Positions 1 to 9,499 of a stretch of DNA of 64,000 bases are shown one piece after another. The position numbers were made by a program, and so were the translations under genes. The stretch is from Crocinitomicaceae bacterium (GTDB taxonomy: Bacteria; Bacteroidota; Bacteroidia; Flavobacteriales_D; Crocinitomicaceae), in contig JACJYW010000008.1 in the NCBI GenBank assembly GCA_020635955.1, positions 124,001 to 188,000 on the forward strand, written 5' to 3'. Within the stretch, counting starts at the first letter, position 1; each line of letters opens with the position of its first letter. The notes under the pieces were generated by a model. That model did not search any database and had not been told where the DNA came from. It worked only from the letters and a program-made list of their open reading frames with translations.

Positions 1-592
1 TCCCCTTATCCATTTCTGTTGAAGATTTGCTATCCTCAGATAATTCAAGAAATACCGTTTTTAATTCAGGAAATTGTAAAGCGGAAAAATCCATCAATGA
101 TCGGAAAGAACTGTCAACGAATTCTATCATTTTAAAATATTGAGTTGTATCTGAATTTTCACTGTTTTTGTACAGTTGGTAATAAAATTCTCTTTCAAGA
201 TCATTCGCTTCCATTAATAAAAATATCTTGGCCATGTAATTATTTCGTTCTGATCCAGTGCCGCTAAACATCAGCATTTCATCAAAATATTGAGTATTTA
301 TTTCTAATCTGACCTTCTCTCCTTTGTCGATATATAATCTAGCAAACTCGTTACCATCAAATAGCTGAAAATTGGTCATTGAGTCAACAGTTGTCGTCAG
401 GATAAATTCTCCATTATCTAATTTACAAGAGTCATGCACGACAGTGATCCATGTATTATCAGAAAATTTCCAATTCTGTAGATATACCCAATCTCCTTTA
501 GGATTGAATATGGTTCCGCTTACCTCAATTTTCTCTTGTGACCAAACAACAGCATTCAGAATAAGGAATGCCAATAAAAATGTTTTCTTCAT
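1..592 (-). CDS. DUF4369-like N-terminal part of a probable TlpA/redoxin-family exported protein (partial)
   Basis: The reading frame starts at an ATG (592 on the minus strand) and runs off the left edge of the window with no stop, so the C-terminus is missing. The first about 19 residues (MKKTFLLAFLILNAVVWSQ) are a signal peptide. The next 100 residues are a beta-rich stretch with the pattern DSCKLDNGEF and LYIDKGEKV, which resembles the DUF4369 domain that precedes thioredoxin-like domains in Bacteroidota envelope redoxins; it is followed by a charged helical stretch. The expected CxxC redoxin domain would lie outside the window, so the enzyme assignment is inference. It lies 4 bp downstream of the DUF1801 gene on the same strand and may be cotranscribed. 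Confidence 0.6.
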   Translation of the reverse strand, partial: MKKTFLLAFLILNAVVWSQEKIEVSGTIFNPKGDWVYLQNWKFSDNTWITVVHDSCKLDNGEFILTTTVDSMTNFQLFDGNEFARLYIDKGEKVRLEINTQYFDEMLMFSGTGSERNNYMAKIFLLMEANDLEREFYYQLYKNSENSDTTQYFKMIEFVDSSFRSLMDFSALQFPELKTVFLELSEDSKSSTEMDKG

Positions 593-596
593 AGGG

Positions 597-980
597 TTAT
601 TTATCAAGTTTATCTGCCTCTTTCAGCAAGGAAATTATCTGCTCTACATCTTTTTCAATTTCTTCAAGGGTATAAAAGGTTTTAAGATGTACGTGTTTTC
701 TATTTCCCGTTTCAAGATAATTATTTGGCGTCATTAAATAGCCTTTTGCAAATCCAAATTCTACCCCATTCTTGGTTTTCTTTCCCCAGGGAACGGAACC
801 AGGCCAAATAAAGCAAATGGTTTTATTCCTGTAATAAAAGGGAACATTCCAGGATAATTTTTCCTTAATGTCAGGAATTGTTTCTTTTATAATATCGCGC
901 AGCAAACCAACCATTAACTGTTCACTTTCTGGCAGATATTCATAAAATTCCACAAATGAGTTAAACTTGAAATCCTGCAT
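597..980 (-). CDS. DUF1801 (YdhG-like) domain protein
   Basis: A 127-residue cytoplasmic protein with the DUF1801 pattern: a helical N-terminus (FVEFYEYLPESEQ), the core P-x-IKEKLSWNVPFYYRNKTICF, and a C-terminal helix. Family members are small single-domain proteins with no firmly known reaction. An upstream in-frame TTG at 1001 would add seven residues, but the ATG at 980 gives the usual family N-terminus, so I chose it. The gene precedes the truncated redoxin-like gene by 4 bp. No signal peptide. Confidence 0.7.
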   Translation of the reverse strand: MQDFKFNSFVEFYEYLPESEQLMVGLLRDIIKETIPDIKEKLSWNVPFYYRNKTICFIWPGSVPWGKKTKNGVEFGFAKGYLMTPNNYLETGNRKHVHLKTFYTLEEIEKDVEQIISLLKEADKLDK

Positions 981-1097
981 TAATTTTCGGGTTAAAAACA
1001 ATTGCCTTTTGAAATGTAAAACTTTTACTGCTTGCTTTTGGAGACAATTATTTTAATTTTAACAACAATAATTTTACCGTTGCAAAGTTAGATTATT

Positions 1098-1745
1098 ATG
1101 AAAAGAACTATGTTAACCGCTTTTGCGATTATTTGCACGCTTTCCCTGAGTGCGCAAGAAGATGCAAATCCTAAAAAGTCATACCTGGACAAAGGACAAT
1201 TTTCTTTTGGTATGCGAACTACAACCAGTTTATTTGGTCATGATAACATTCCCGGTTTGGGAGTGGGTGGTCAGATGAGGTGGCAATTTCTAGACTACAT
1301 TAATACGGAATGGTTTGCTGATTGGATCACCATTGATCTGGATGGAGCCGGCACGAGAAATAATGCACATATTGGATGGTCTGTCATGTTCTATCCGATA
1401 AAAACAGGAAGAATTGTTCCGTATGCTATAGCTGGTCATTGTTTTGATTATGCCAAAGTAATACCGTTAAGTACTACTTATCTGGATAGAAGCGCAGATA
1501 TTGTAACACGTTGGAGTTCTGCCATTCAAGGTGGTCTGGGCTCTCATTTTTATTTGACCGAGCGTTTCAATGTGAGTTTAGCGGCACAGTATATGTTGCA
1601 CTTGGGAAATCATCTTGAATATGAAATTCAGGACACTCCGAACGGACCTTATCTAAATACAGATAGCCATGTCAAAGGTCCTGGCCTGGAAGGGCATATT
1701 TTGTTGACGGCAAGCTTAAATATTAGAATAGCAGATCTATGGTAA
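1098..1745 (+). CDS. Outer-membrane beta-barrel-like secreted protein
   Basis: A 215-residue protein with a clear signal peptide (residues 1-19, ending LSLSAQ). The mature part alternates short aromatic-rich strands with polar turns (for example FSFGMRTTTSLFGHDN, WSVMFYPIKTGRIVPYAIAG, HFYLTERFNVSLAAQYMLH) and resembles the small OmpW/OmpA-like eight-stranded barrels of Bacteroidota, though no named family is certain. It ends in the same place as the next gene begins: the downstream ATG at 1739 overlaps its stop by 7 bp, suggesting translational coupling. A near-consensus -7 box (TACCGTTG, one mismatch) sits at 1075-1082. Confidence 0.7.
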   Translation: MKRTMLTAFAIICTLSLSAQEDANPKKSYLDKGQFSFGMRTTTSLFGHDNIPGLGVGGQMRWQFLDYINTEWFADWITIDLDGAGTRNNAHIGWSVMFYPIKTGRIVPYAIAGHCFDYAKVIPLSTTYLDRSADIVTRWSSAIQGGLGSHFYLTERFNVSLAAQYMLHLGNHLEYEIQDTPNGPYLNTDSHVKGPGLEGHILLTASLNIRIADLW

Positions 1746-2299
1746 GAATGAGGATATTATTTGTTGTCATAGCCATAACTGCAGTTATGTCAACGAGAGC
1801 GCAGAATCAGGAACGAGATTGGAAGATCAATGCAGCTTTTTCATTTGCGCCTGGATTCATTACTGAAAATACAAGAACTATCCAGTTGCATGGGTATTTA
1901 GGATACCTGCAGGATCATATTCAAGTCAGAGGTGATGCTTTTTATTTCTTGGGATCATCAGGTGATAGACCGAGATTTGAATACAATCATCACATCTATA
2001 CTGGTGCATTTTATCATTTCACTGAATCATCTTTCCAACCTTATGTTGGATTTCAACCAGGAATTGCCATTGCCAAAAGCTCTGAATATCAAACCTTGAA
2101 TTCATCTACCAATGCACTTGAAAGTAAAGTAGCTACGAGTCCTGTTGGTTCTGCAGTTGGTGGATTTACTTATTTTGGAGAGAAATGGTTTTTCTTGTTT
2201 TTTGAAACGCGATACATCTTTGGAAAACACAAGTCAAATGCTTATCCGGTTTATTTAGATGAGTTAAGACTATCTTTTGGGCTTGGATTTACGTTTTAG
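1739..2299 (+). CDS. Outer-membrane beta-barrel-like secreted protein, coupled to the preceding one
   Basis: A 186-residue protein with a signal peptide (MRILFVVIAITAVMSTRAQ from the second Met). The start may be ATG 1739 (MVRMRI, overlapping the previous stop by 7 bp) or ATG 1748; the latter gives a more usual signal peptide. The rest is a series of aromatic/aliphatic beta strands (IQLHGYLGYLQDHIQVRGDAF, AFYHFTESSFQPYVGFQPG, KWFFLFFETRYIFG) ending in LRLSFGLGFTF, a terminal strand with a C-terminal Phe as in outer-membrane barrels. Function unknown; pairing with the previous gene suggests a shared envelope role. Confidence 0.65.
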   Translation: MVRMRILFVVIAITAVMSTRAQNQERDWKINAAFSFAPGFITENTRTIQLHGYLGYLQDHIQVRGDAFYFLGSSGDRPRFEYNHHIYTGAFYHFTESSFQPYVGFQPGIAIAKSSEYQTLNSSTNALESKVATSPVGSAVGGFTYFGEKWFFLFFETRYIFGKHKSNAYPVYLDELRLSFGLGFTF

Positions 2300-2331
2300 T
2301 TATTGGGTCTGATTTTTGCAGATAACTAAAC

Positions 2332-2376
2332 AAAAACTACTGTTTATCAGTTTAATACTTTAAAAGCGTAGTTTTT
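2332..2376. repeat. Perfect 9-bp inverted repeat (possible terminator stem)
   Basis: AAAAACTAC at 2332-2340 is exactly complementary to GTAGTTTTT at 2368-2376, with a 27-base spacer, in the gap between the barrel gene and the PKD gene. The right arm ends in a T run, so it could act as a weak terminator for the upstream pair. The loop is long, so this is tentative. Confidence 0.35.
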
Positions 2377-2394
2377 AGTTAAATTTGAAATCCA

Positions 2395-4560
2395 TTGAAA
2401 AAGCTTGTTGGAATCATACTTGCTCTTTGTTCAGTCATTACTGGACATGCTTCTCACATTGTGGGAGGTGAGATATTTTATGATTATGTCGGGCCGAACC
2501 AATATACGGTCACTGTTAAGCTGTATAGGGATTGTTTGTCAGATGGAGCGGCTTATGACACGAATTTGCCGGTTACAGTTTTTAATGGTTCAGGAGTTGA
2601 ATTGACAACATTCACAATTCCTTTTCCGGGAAGTACAATCTTGCCAGTTCAATTTTCAAATCCTTGTGTTACCATTCCAAATGACATTTGCGTTGAAGAA
2701 GCCATTTATCAGAAAACGGTAACACTACCAGCTTCGAACAATGGATGGACATTGTCATATCAAAGATGCTGTAGGGGGCCCAATGTGGTAAATTTACTTG
2801 ACCCACAAGATCAGGGCCTGACATTAACTGTGGATATTCCGCCTGTTTCTTCAACTCCCGTTAATAGCAGCCCTAGATTTAACAACTTTCCGCCCTTATT
2901 GTTGTGTGCTAATGACCCATTAACTTTTGATCACTCTGCAACTGATCCTGATGGTGATGTGTTAGAATATGAGTTATGTACTCCTTTTCAAGGTGGTACT
3001 TCTCTGGCACCCGCTCCAAATCCTGCTTCGGCTCCCCCCTATCAACAAGTTAATTGGCAAAGTGGAATTACCGCTATAAATCCTTTCGGTAATGGGTCTA
3101 TTACGATAGATCCTCAAACAGGATTAATGGTGGCTGCCCCTCTTCAGGCAGGATTATATGCAGTTGGTGTCTGTGTAAATGAATATCGCAATGGTGCATT
3201 AATTGGAACCTCCAGAAGAGATTTCCTTTTCAGAGTAATGAATTGTGAAATACAGATGGATGCCATTATAACTCAACAGCCCGATCTGTCTACGTTTGTA
3301 TCCTATTGTCAGGGATTGACCATAAACTTTGAAAATGAAACTTACGGAGGAACAAATTACTTGTGGGATTTTGGGGTTTTAGGCACAAATGATGATCAAA
3401 GTACCTCCTTCGAACCTTCTTATACCTATCCGGGACCTGGCACATATGAAGTGATGTTGATCGTTAATCCTGGATGGCCCTGTACCGATACTGCTTATGG
3501 TACTTTTATCGTGAATAATGAAATTTCAGCATTTTTTGAGCCACCAGAACCTCAATGTGTCATTGGAAATAGCTTTGACTTTGTAGGTGATGGGGTTTAT
3601 CCTGCAGGTAGCACTTTTCTTTGGTCATTTGGTAGTAATGCAACGCCTTCAACCTCGGTGGATGAGAATCCTACTGGTATTGTTTATTCTACGCATGGAA
3701 CACAAACCGTTACCTATGCGGTCACCTATCAGCAATGTCATACTTCTTATACAGATGAAGTTATTGTTGCCGCTCCACCCACTATAAATTTCGCCATTCC
3801 GGATGAATTGAAATGTGTGCCTTATACAGCTCAATTTACTAACCTTTCAACGGCATCTACACCTATTTATTCTCTGTGGGATTTTGGTGATGGTACCACC
3901 TCTACAGATACGCATCCAATGCATGTGTATGACCAGGTTGGAGTATATGACGTTAACTTAACTATTTGGACAACTACGGGATGTATCGATACGCTGGATA
4001 TGTTTAGACCACATCTCATTGAAGTGTTTCCGCGTCCAACATCTTCGTTTACTGTTTCGCCATATGAAATGAACGAATATGATAATAATTTCTTGTTCAT
4101 TGATCAGTCAACGGATGCTGTTTCTTCATGGTTTCATTTTGCAGATGGAACGGCTGCTCAGCAATCAGATAGTATCTGGCATCATTATATTGAACCTGGT
4201 GTTTATTTACCCTGGCAAGTGGTTTTTAATGAATTTGGATGTTCTGATATAACCTACGGACAGTTAAAAGTGATCCCTGTTATGCCGATCATGGTTCCAA
4301 ATGCCTTCACACCTAACGGAGATAGCTATAATCAGGCTTTTCAACCCGTTTTATATGAGGATCAGGAATATGAACTATTCATCTATAACAGATGGGGTGA
4401 ACTGATCCATTATGAAAAAGCAGTGAATGCTAATTGGGATGGAAGATACAATGGCGTAGAATGTGAAGATGGTGTTTACATCTGGAAGATCATTTATCGC
4501 ACGTTTACAGATGATGAAACACCACAGGTGATAACTGGTCATGTTGCAGTTATAAGATAA
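2395..4560 (+). CDS. PKD-repeat cell-surface protein with T9SS type B C-terminal sorting domain
   Basis: A 721-residue secreted protein. The start is a TTG at 2395, which yields a textbook signal peptide (KKLVGIILALCSVITGHA) directly followed by SHIVGGEIFYDY, a recurring N-terminus of flavobacterial surface proteins; no ATG fits. Four PKD-like domains follow at roughly residues 290-375, 380-460, 465-550 and 550-630 (WDFG and LWDFGDGT motifs in the first and third; degenerate SFG and FADGT in the others). Residues about 633-721 form the gliding-motility-associated (type B) sorting domain: VPNAFTPNGDSYNQ, IYNRWGELI, NWDGRYNG, GVYIW. T9SS would export it to the surface. Role likely adhesion; ligand unknown. 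A TAAATTTG box lies at 2380-2387. Confidence 0.88.
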   Translation: MKKLVGIILALCSVITGHASHIVGGEIFYDYVGPNQYTVTVKLYRDCLSDGAAYDTNLPVTVFNGSGVELTTFTIPFPGSTILPVQFSNPCVTIPNDICVEEAIYQKTVTLPASNNGWTLSYQRCCRGPNVVNLLDPQDQGLTLTVDIPPVSSTPVNSSPRFNNFPPLLLCANDPLTFDHSATDPDGDVLEYELCTPFQGGTSLAPAPNPASAPPYQQVNWQSGITAINPFGNGSITIDPQTGLMVAAPLQAGLYAVGVCVNEYRNGALIGTSRRDFLFRVMNCEIQMDAIITQQPDLSTFVSYCQGLTINFENETYGGTNYLWDFGVLGTNDDQSTSFEPSYTYPGPGTYEVMLIVNPGWPCTDTAYGTFIVNNEISAFFEPPEPQCVIGNSFDFVGDGVYPAGSTFLWSFGSNATPSTSVDENPTGIVYSTHGTQTVTYAVTYQQCHTSYTDEVIVAAPPTINFAIPDELKCVPYTAQFTNLSTASTPIYSLWDFGDGTTSTDTHPMHVYDQVGVYDVNLTIWTTTGCIDTLDMFRPHLIEVFPRPTSSFTVSPYEMNEYDNNFLFIDQSTDAVSSWFHFADGTAAQQSDSIWHHYIEPGVYLPWQVVFNEFGCSDITYGQLKVIPVMPIMVPNAFTPNGDSYNQAFQPVLYEDQEYELFIYNRWGELIHYEKAVNANWDGRYNGVECEDGVYIWKIIYRTFTDDETPQVITGHVAVIR

Positions 4561-4578
4561 TTCGATTAATTTTAGTGG

Positions 4579-5568
4579 GTGCGCTACATCTTATTGATAA
4601 GCATAGTATTTAATCTTTATGGTTTTAGCCAGAAACAGGATTGGAATCTTCCAATTCCAGTTAATGAAACCGACACCTGTATAGTTAATCCAACCACATT
4701 GAATGAAGCCTTAATTCCTAAGAATTTTTTTGGGATCTCTCTTCAGGAGATTCGTGTATCTAGAAAGAGCGGAACTTATGTGCTGCCTCACCTGAAACAC
4801 AGGTTTTATTCTGCTGGACAGAAATTATCCTTGTTAAATAATTTCTTTATTACTCCGTTTGATGAAAGGTACTTTCTGGGAACCAAGGATCCTTTTAATT
4901 TTTATCGACTTCAGACGGAGTCTATTTTTAACTTCTACTTCCACAAACGAATAAAGACACGTTCATCTTCGCAGCGTATTTACAATAAGACAGGACAGCT
5001 TATTCGCATTCAGTTTGAATGGCCAACTACTATCAGGTATGGTCTAAGGTTGGGACCGGCTTTTCAACAATATTCTTTGTACGAGACCTACAAGAACGTC
5101 CAGATTATAGGAGATGATCAGATAGAAACTAGTACCAGTTTGCTTGGTTTTCGTCAGGGAATGATGCATTTCGGAATAAATCGTCAACAGGTCAAAGGAT
5201 CAGATTGTGACTTTTGTGGTATGGGAAGATTTCAGACAATGAGTATTCGTGAATTTTATGTTGATGTTATATATGCTCCTTTTCAATACGTTTATGGATC
5301 AGAAAGAGATTCCATTGCAGGCTCTGTGAGTGGAACAGAAGGTGAAAATGGCATATTATCAAATCCTGTGATACAGTTGCATAAATTGGGCGTTCGCGGG
5401 GGATTTGAACGAACAGGAAACTGGACCAGAAACCCGTACATTCTGTTGTCCTGGGGCTTTGAGATAGGTTACTACACTGGTCCTAACATATACAATTTTG
5501 AGATCATGTTGAATATATCAGCATATCTGTACCGACTTAGAGGCGTACTTAAGGAATTTAATTTCTAG
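4579..5568 (+). CDS. Secreted protein of unknown function
   Basis: A 329-residue protein with no recognised domain. A GTG at 4579 gives RYILLISIVFNLYGFSQ, a convincing signal peptide with a SQ-type cleavage end; no ATG is suitably placed. The mature part is rich in aromatic residues and beta strands (TTIRYGLRLGPAFQQYSLYETY, IREFYVDVIYAPFQYVYG) and ends with an aliphatic/aromatic strand, which suggests an outer-membrane barrel, but this is inference. It follows the PKD protein by 18 bp and is probably cotranscribed. Its TAG stop overlaps the TAG stop of the converging gene within a shared CTAG. Confidence 0.6.
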   Translation: MRYILLISIVFNLYGFSQKQDWNLPIPVNETDTCIVNPTTLNEALIPKNFFGISLQEIRVSRKSGTYVLPHLKHRFYSAGQKLSLLNNFFITPFDERYFLGTKDPFNFYRLQTESIFNFYFHKRIKTRSSSQRIYNKTGQLIRIQFEWPTTIRYGLRLGPAFQQYSLYETYKNVQIIGDDQIETSTSLLGFRQGMMHFGINRQQVKGSDCDFCGMGRFQTMSIREFYVDVIYAPFQYVYGSERDSIAGSVSGTEGENGILSNPVIQLHKLGVRGGFERTGNWTRNPYILLSWGFEIGYYTGPNIYNFEIMLNISAYLYRLRGVLKEFNF

Positions 5569-7103
5569 GCCGCATCCATTTCTTTCAGCTTAATTTCAAG
5601 AAAGCTTTTTTGGTTGATCTTGCTTCTAACCCAGGTAAGAAAGTCAAAGTAATCGAATACCATTTGCTCTTTTGGATCATCTTTCAATTGAATAAGAGCA
5701 GGTTCAATATCAGCCAATTTTTCTTGTAGATCAAAAACGTTATCCGACTTAGAGAGCTGTGAGATCAGGCGCAAAAAGATCTCTTCAAATTTGTAGATCC
5801 TGTTTCTGTTCTTCAGATATCTCTTTGTTGAATTGATCGCATACGGCAGGAATCGCTTGTTATTCAATTCAAAATGCAAGATCAGGTTGATCAACTGCGC
5901 AAAACAATAGATATCTTGTTTTTGATCGATCCTTGTTTCGTTTAAAATATTGTTGATCCATTGTAAAGCTTTCGAGTATTCTCCTAATCCAAGATAGATA
6001 ACGCCTATTTGGAAATCAATATATGCCTTTCTCAAGCTATTAATATGGGCACCATATAATCTGTACCCCTCTTCAATTTGCGGAATAAGATCTAATGCTT
6101 TCTTATACTCACCAGTGTTGCGAAGCAAAGAAAGTTCAAGGCTAAATGTACTTGAGAAATATTTGATGTCAAGATCTATAGATTGACCGTCTGTTGAAAG
6201 GCCTTTTAATTTGGCGAGATATTTTTGAGCCTCAGGATATTTATGTAATCTGCTTGAAACATAGATGATATTTGTCAGTGCAGAAAAATAGATATTGGGT
6301 TCTTCTTTGGCCAGGTTCATATCTTTTTCCAATAAGTCAACCAGGGCTTTTAAATGATAATGTGATAATTCAAGATCATTCACGGCAAAATAGTATGCTG
6401 AATGCGTGTGATGATAGAGATACTGACTTTTAATAGAAGCCTTCTTCACATTCAAACTTCCCAATTCATCCATCAATTCTTTTAGTCGTTCAATTTCTTT
6501 TTCATCCCTGACCTTACCATTTCTATTGATCTCCTGAAATAAATGGCTTTTGATTTTCCATAAGGAATTGTAGAGACCTATTTCATTTAAAATGCCCTGT
6601 TCTTCTTCATGCATTTGACTGATCTGACCCCTGTTTACTTCAGTATATAGTTCATTCTCGATCAATTTCTTCTGCTTTTGTTTAAGCTCCAGCTGCAAAT
6701 TGAATCGCTGGTGTTTGATGGCTTGCTTTTCGGCAGATATAATAATCTTCTCGGCCTGCTTATACAAACCTTTGTTATAGAGGATCTCAGCACTGTGAAT
6801 TTGTCTGAATATTTGAGCATCAATAGATGAGGTAGCATGGAAGGTATCCAGGCTTTTAAGGATGTTAGAATACAATCGTCCTTTAGTGATCGAGAATTTA
6901 TTCAACAAAGCCTGACCTTTGAAGTGTTTAAAAACAACATCTTCATCATACTCATCCATGTTATCAATAAAGTCAAACAAGCGGATGTAACTGTTTTCTT
7001 CTCCTATAGTATGCCGAGAGGAAAATACTTTGAAATAACGCTTTTCACTTTTGTTAAGGCTCTTGATCAGTTCAAAAAGGTGGTTGGAGGCTTTGTTAGA
7101 CAT
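5565..7103 (-). CDS. Conserved helical-repeat (TPR-like) cytoplasmic protein
   Basis: A 512-residue protein with no signal peptide, nearly all alpha-helical. The N-terminus (HLFELIKSLNKSEKRYFKVF) resembles a widely conserved but unnamed Bacteroidota family. The middle and C-terminal halves contain TPR-like helical pairs (YNKGLYKQAEKIIISAEKQA, IGVIYLGLGEYSKALQWINN). An upstream in-frame TTG at 7142 would add 13 residues; the ATG at 7103 matches the family N-terminus better. Stand-alone; function unknown. TPR-like scaffolds usually mediate protein contacts, but no partner is indicated here. Confidence 0.65.
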   Translation of the reverse strand: MSNKASNHLFELIKSLNKSEKRYFKVFSSRHTIGEENSYIRLFDFIDNMDEYDEDVVFKHFKGQALLNKFSITKGRLYSNILKSLDTFHATSSIDAQIFRQIHSAEILYNKGLYKQAEKIIISAEKQAIKHQRFNLQLELKQKQKKLIENELYTEVNRGQISQMHEEEQGILNEIGLYNSLWKIKSHLFQEINRNGKVRDEKEIERLKELMDELGSLNVKKASIKSQYLYHHTHSAYYFAVNDLELSHYHLKALVDLLEKDMNLAKEEPNIYFSALTNIIYVSSRLHKYPEAQKYLAKLKGLSTDGQSIDLDIKYFSSTFSLELSLLRNTGEYKKALDLIPQIEEGYRLYGAHINSLRKAYIDFQIGVIYLGLGEYSKALQWINNILNETRIDQKQDIYCFAQLINLILHFELNNKRFLPYAINSTKRYLKNRNRIYKFEEIFLRLISQLSKSDNVFDLQEKLADIEPALIQLKDDPKEQMVFDYFDFLTWVRSKINQKSFLEIKLKEMDAA

Positions 7104-7370
7104 ATATAAAATTTTGGGTCGATTCGTTTGATTTTGATTCAATTTAGGTTGAAACCACTAATAAAGAGGGTAGAATTGATAATAATGGGGTGATAATTGA
7201 TTTAATAGACTTGTTTATTTATTGAAGTGTTCCCTGAACCTTTCCCTGATTCTTTCATTTTGTACTTATTCATTGCTCCCGGGAAGAATGATTTTCATCA
7301 TATTCCCTTATTCATGACATTTTCATGACAAATGCACATCTGAGAATGGTGATTTTTGCGTGTCTATTTT

Positions 7371-8606
7371 ATGTTACGCTTTAACGTCATAGCATTCACG
7401 CACCATTCCATAGGTGTTGATGAAATTGGAAAGTTTCATTTGGAGCAAGATGAGGTGATCACTAAAATGAATCATCTCAAGCAACAAATGAATCTTAAAG
7501 AGATCATGTATGTGTCTACGTGCAACAGAGTAGAGTTCATATTTGTTGCTAAACGTGAGGTAGATAAGGCATTCATAGCTGTTTTTCTAAATGAATTCAA
7601 TCCTGATTGGGATGATGATCATATTGAGCAGTTGATTGATGGTGCAAAATTCTGGAATGGGATCAATGCGGTCAACCACCTAATTGAGGTAGCTTCTTCA
7701 TTAGATTCAATGGTTATTGGAGAAAGAGAGATCATCACACAGATGAAAGATTCCTTTGAATTTGCCAGAGCAAATGACCTTTCAGGGGATACCATTCGCA
7801 TTGTAATGCGCCAGGTAATTGAAACAGCCAAAAGAGTGTATACTGAAACCGAAATTGCAGCTAAACCTGTTTCAGTGGTTTCATTAGCGTATCATAAATT
7901 AAGTGAGTTCAACCTTCCAAAAGATGCTAGAATTCTAGTGATTGGGGCCGGTGTTACAAACACGAACATGGGAAGATTCCTGATCAAGCATGGTTTCAAG
8001 AATTTCAAAGTATATAATAGATCAATCGAAAATGCAGGAAAACTGGCCAAGTTGTTAAAGGGAGATGCTTTTGCTTTATCAGATATTGAAAATCATCAGG
8101 GTGGTTTTGATATTTTGATCACCTGTACCTCTGCTGCAGAAGCGATTATTACTCCTGAATTGTACTCAACTTTACTTGCCGGTGATACCGAAAAGAAATT
8201 TGTGGTTGACCTTGCTGTTCCGGCGGATCTGCATCCAAAGGTGAATCAGGAATTTAATGTAGAACATATTTCAGTTCAGTATCTACAAACCATTTCTGAT
8301 CAAAATCTTGCGGCTCGTAAAAGTGAGTTGATCAAAGTTCGCCAGATCATTTATGAGGCCGTTGAAGAATTCAAAGAGATCTTTGAAATGCGTCAGATCG
8401 AGATAAAAATGCGGACCATTCCTGAGAGGGTTAAAGAGATCAGAACAACAGCTATTAATGAAGTTTTTTCAAAAGAGCTGGAAGAATTAGATGATAACTC
8501 TAGAGAGGTGATCGATAAGATCCTCAACTATATGGAGAAAAAATATGTAAGTGTTCCAATGCTTATGGCAAAGGAAATGTTTTCTAAAAAGGAACAAAAT
8601 CAATGA
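7371..8606 (+). CDS. hemA: Glutamyl-tRNA reductase
   Basis: Reduces glutamyl-tRNA to glutamate-1-semialdehyde with NADPH, the first committed step of C5-pathway tetrapyrrole synthesis. The 411-residue protein has the catalytic-Cys motif STCNRVEF (Cys51), the conserved GEREIITQMKDSFEFAR segment, a Rossmann NADPH site (ILVIGAGVTNTNMG) at about 185-200 and a helical dimerisation tail. The ATG at 7371 was preferred over an in-frame TTG at 7356, because the TTG overlaps a possible -7 promoter box (GATTTTTG, 7351-7358). The stop overlaps the hemC ATG by 4 bp (ATGA), so hemA-hemC-hemD form a coupled operon. Confidence 0.96.
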   Translation: MLRFNVIAFTHHSIGVDEIGKFHLEQDEVITKMNHLKQQMNLKEIMYVSTCNRVEFIFVAKREVDKAFIAVFLNEFNPDWDDDHIEQLIDGAKFWNGINAVNHLIEVASSLDSMVIGEREIITQMKDSFEFARANDLSGDTIRIVMRQVIETAKRVYTETEIAAKPVSVVSLAYHKLSEFNLPKDARILVIGAGVTNTNMGRFLIKHGFKNFKVYNRSIENAGKLAKLLKGDAFALSDIENHQGGFDILITCTSAAEAIITPELYSTLLAGDTEKKFVVDLAVPADLHPKVNQEFNVEHISVQYLQTISDQNLAARKSELIKVRQIIYEAVEEFKEIFEMRQIEIKMRTIPERVKEIRTTAINEVFSKELEELDDNSREVIDKILNYMEKKYVSVPMLMAKEMFSKKEQNQ

Positions 8607-9499
8607 AGATCAGAATAGGATCAAGAGGTAGTGACCTTGCATTATGGCAAGCCAATTTCGTTAAAGATCAACTCACAGAATTAGGTCATGAAGTAGAAAT
8701 TAAGATCATTGTTACAAAAGGTGATCAGATTCAGGATCTAAGTTTTGATAAGATCGAAGGAAAAGGGTTTTTCACCAAAGAAATTGAAGAGGCTTTACTC
8801 AACAAGGAGATCGATTTGGCAGTTCACTCCCATAAAGATCTTGAGACCACTTCGCCAGACGGGTTAATGATAGGGGCAGTCTCTTATCGTGAAGATCCCA
8901 AAGATATTTTACTGATCAGAGAAGAAAGTTATAGCGATCTAATGTTCTTAGACCTTAAAGAGGATGCGGTAGTTGGAACCTCTTCAGCAAGACGTCAAAC
9001 ACAGATCAGAAGATTAAGACCGGATGTTAAGATCGAAGATTTGAGAGGAAATGTTCCTACGCGTATTAATAAACTACGTGAAGGTCAATATGACGCTATC
9101 ATTCTAGCTGCAGCTGGTGTTTCACGATTGGAGTTGAATTTAACAGATCTGCGCGTGATCGATCTTGATCCAACCTGGTTTGTTCCTGCTCCTGCACAAG
9201 GTGTATTGGGATTGCAAATTAGGGAAGCAGATGTTGAATTGTATGAAGTGCTAAGAATGATCCATCATCCTGAAGTAGCTGAACGCATTGAAATTGAAAG
9301 AGGAATATTACGTCTAATGGATGGCGGATGTCAGTTGCCTTTAGGTGTATATTGCATTAAAGAGTTCAATGAATTTGTAGTATACACCAGTTTCACGCAA
9401 AACAAGGATGGTGTAGCTGAAATAAGCTCTTATCAAACACATGATAAAGTTGGATTGATCGAAACCATTGCTGAGGATCTTAAAGATGAGTTATCCTAA
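8603..9499 (+). CDS. hemC: Porphobilinogen deaminase (hydroxymethylbilane synthase)
   Basis: Joins four porphobilinogen molecules into hydroxymethylbilane in the cytoplasm. The 298-residue protein has IGSRGSDLALWQA at the N-terminus, the catalytic-Asp region AVHSHKDLET, the RGNVPTRINKL arginine-rich substrate site, and Cys243 in MDGGCQLPLG, which holds the dipyrromethane cofactor. Length is normal for the family (about 300). Starts at an ATG overlapping hemA by 4 bp and overlaps hemD by 14 bp. Confidence 0.97.
   Translation: MKIRIGSRGSDLALWQANFVKDQLTELGHEVEIKIIVTKGDQIQDLSFDKIEGKGFFTKEIEEALLNKEIDLAVHSHKDLETTSPDGLMIGAVSYREDPKDILLIREESYSDLMFLDLKEDAVVGTSSARRQTQIRRLRPDVKIEDLRGNVPTRINKLREGQYDAIILAAAGVSRLELNLTDLRVIDLDPTWFVPAPAQGVLGLQIREADVELYEVLRMIHHPEVAERIEIERGILRLMDGGCQLPLGVYCIKEFNEFVVYTSFTQNKDGVAEISSYQTHDKVGLIETIAEDLKDELS

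Noticed and set aside
7104..7370. Hidden small gene upstream of hemA
   Set aside because: No frame with coding character was seen in this 267-bp gap between divergent genes; it most likely holds their promoters.
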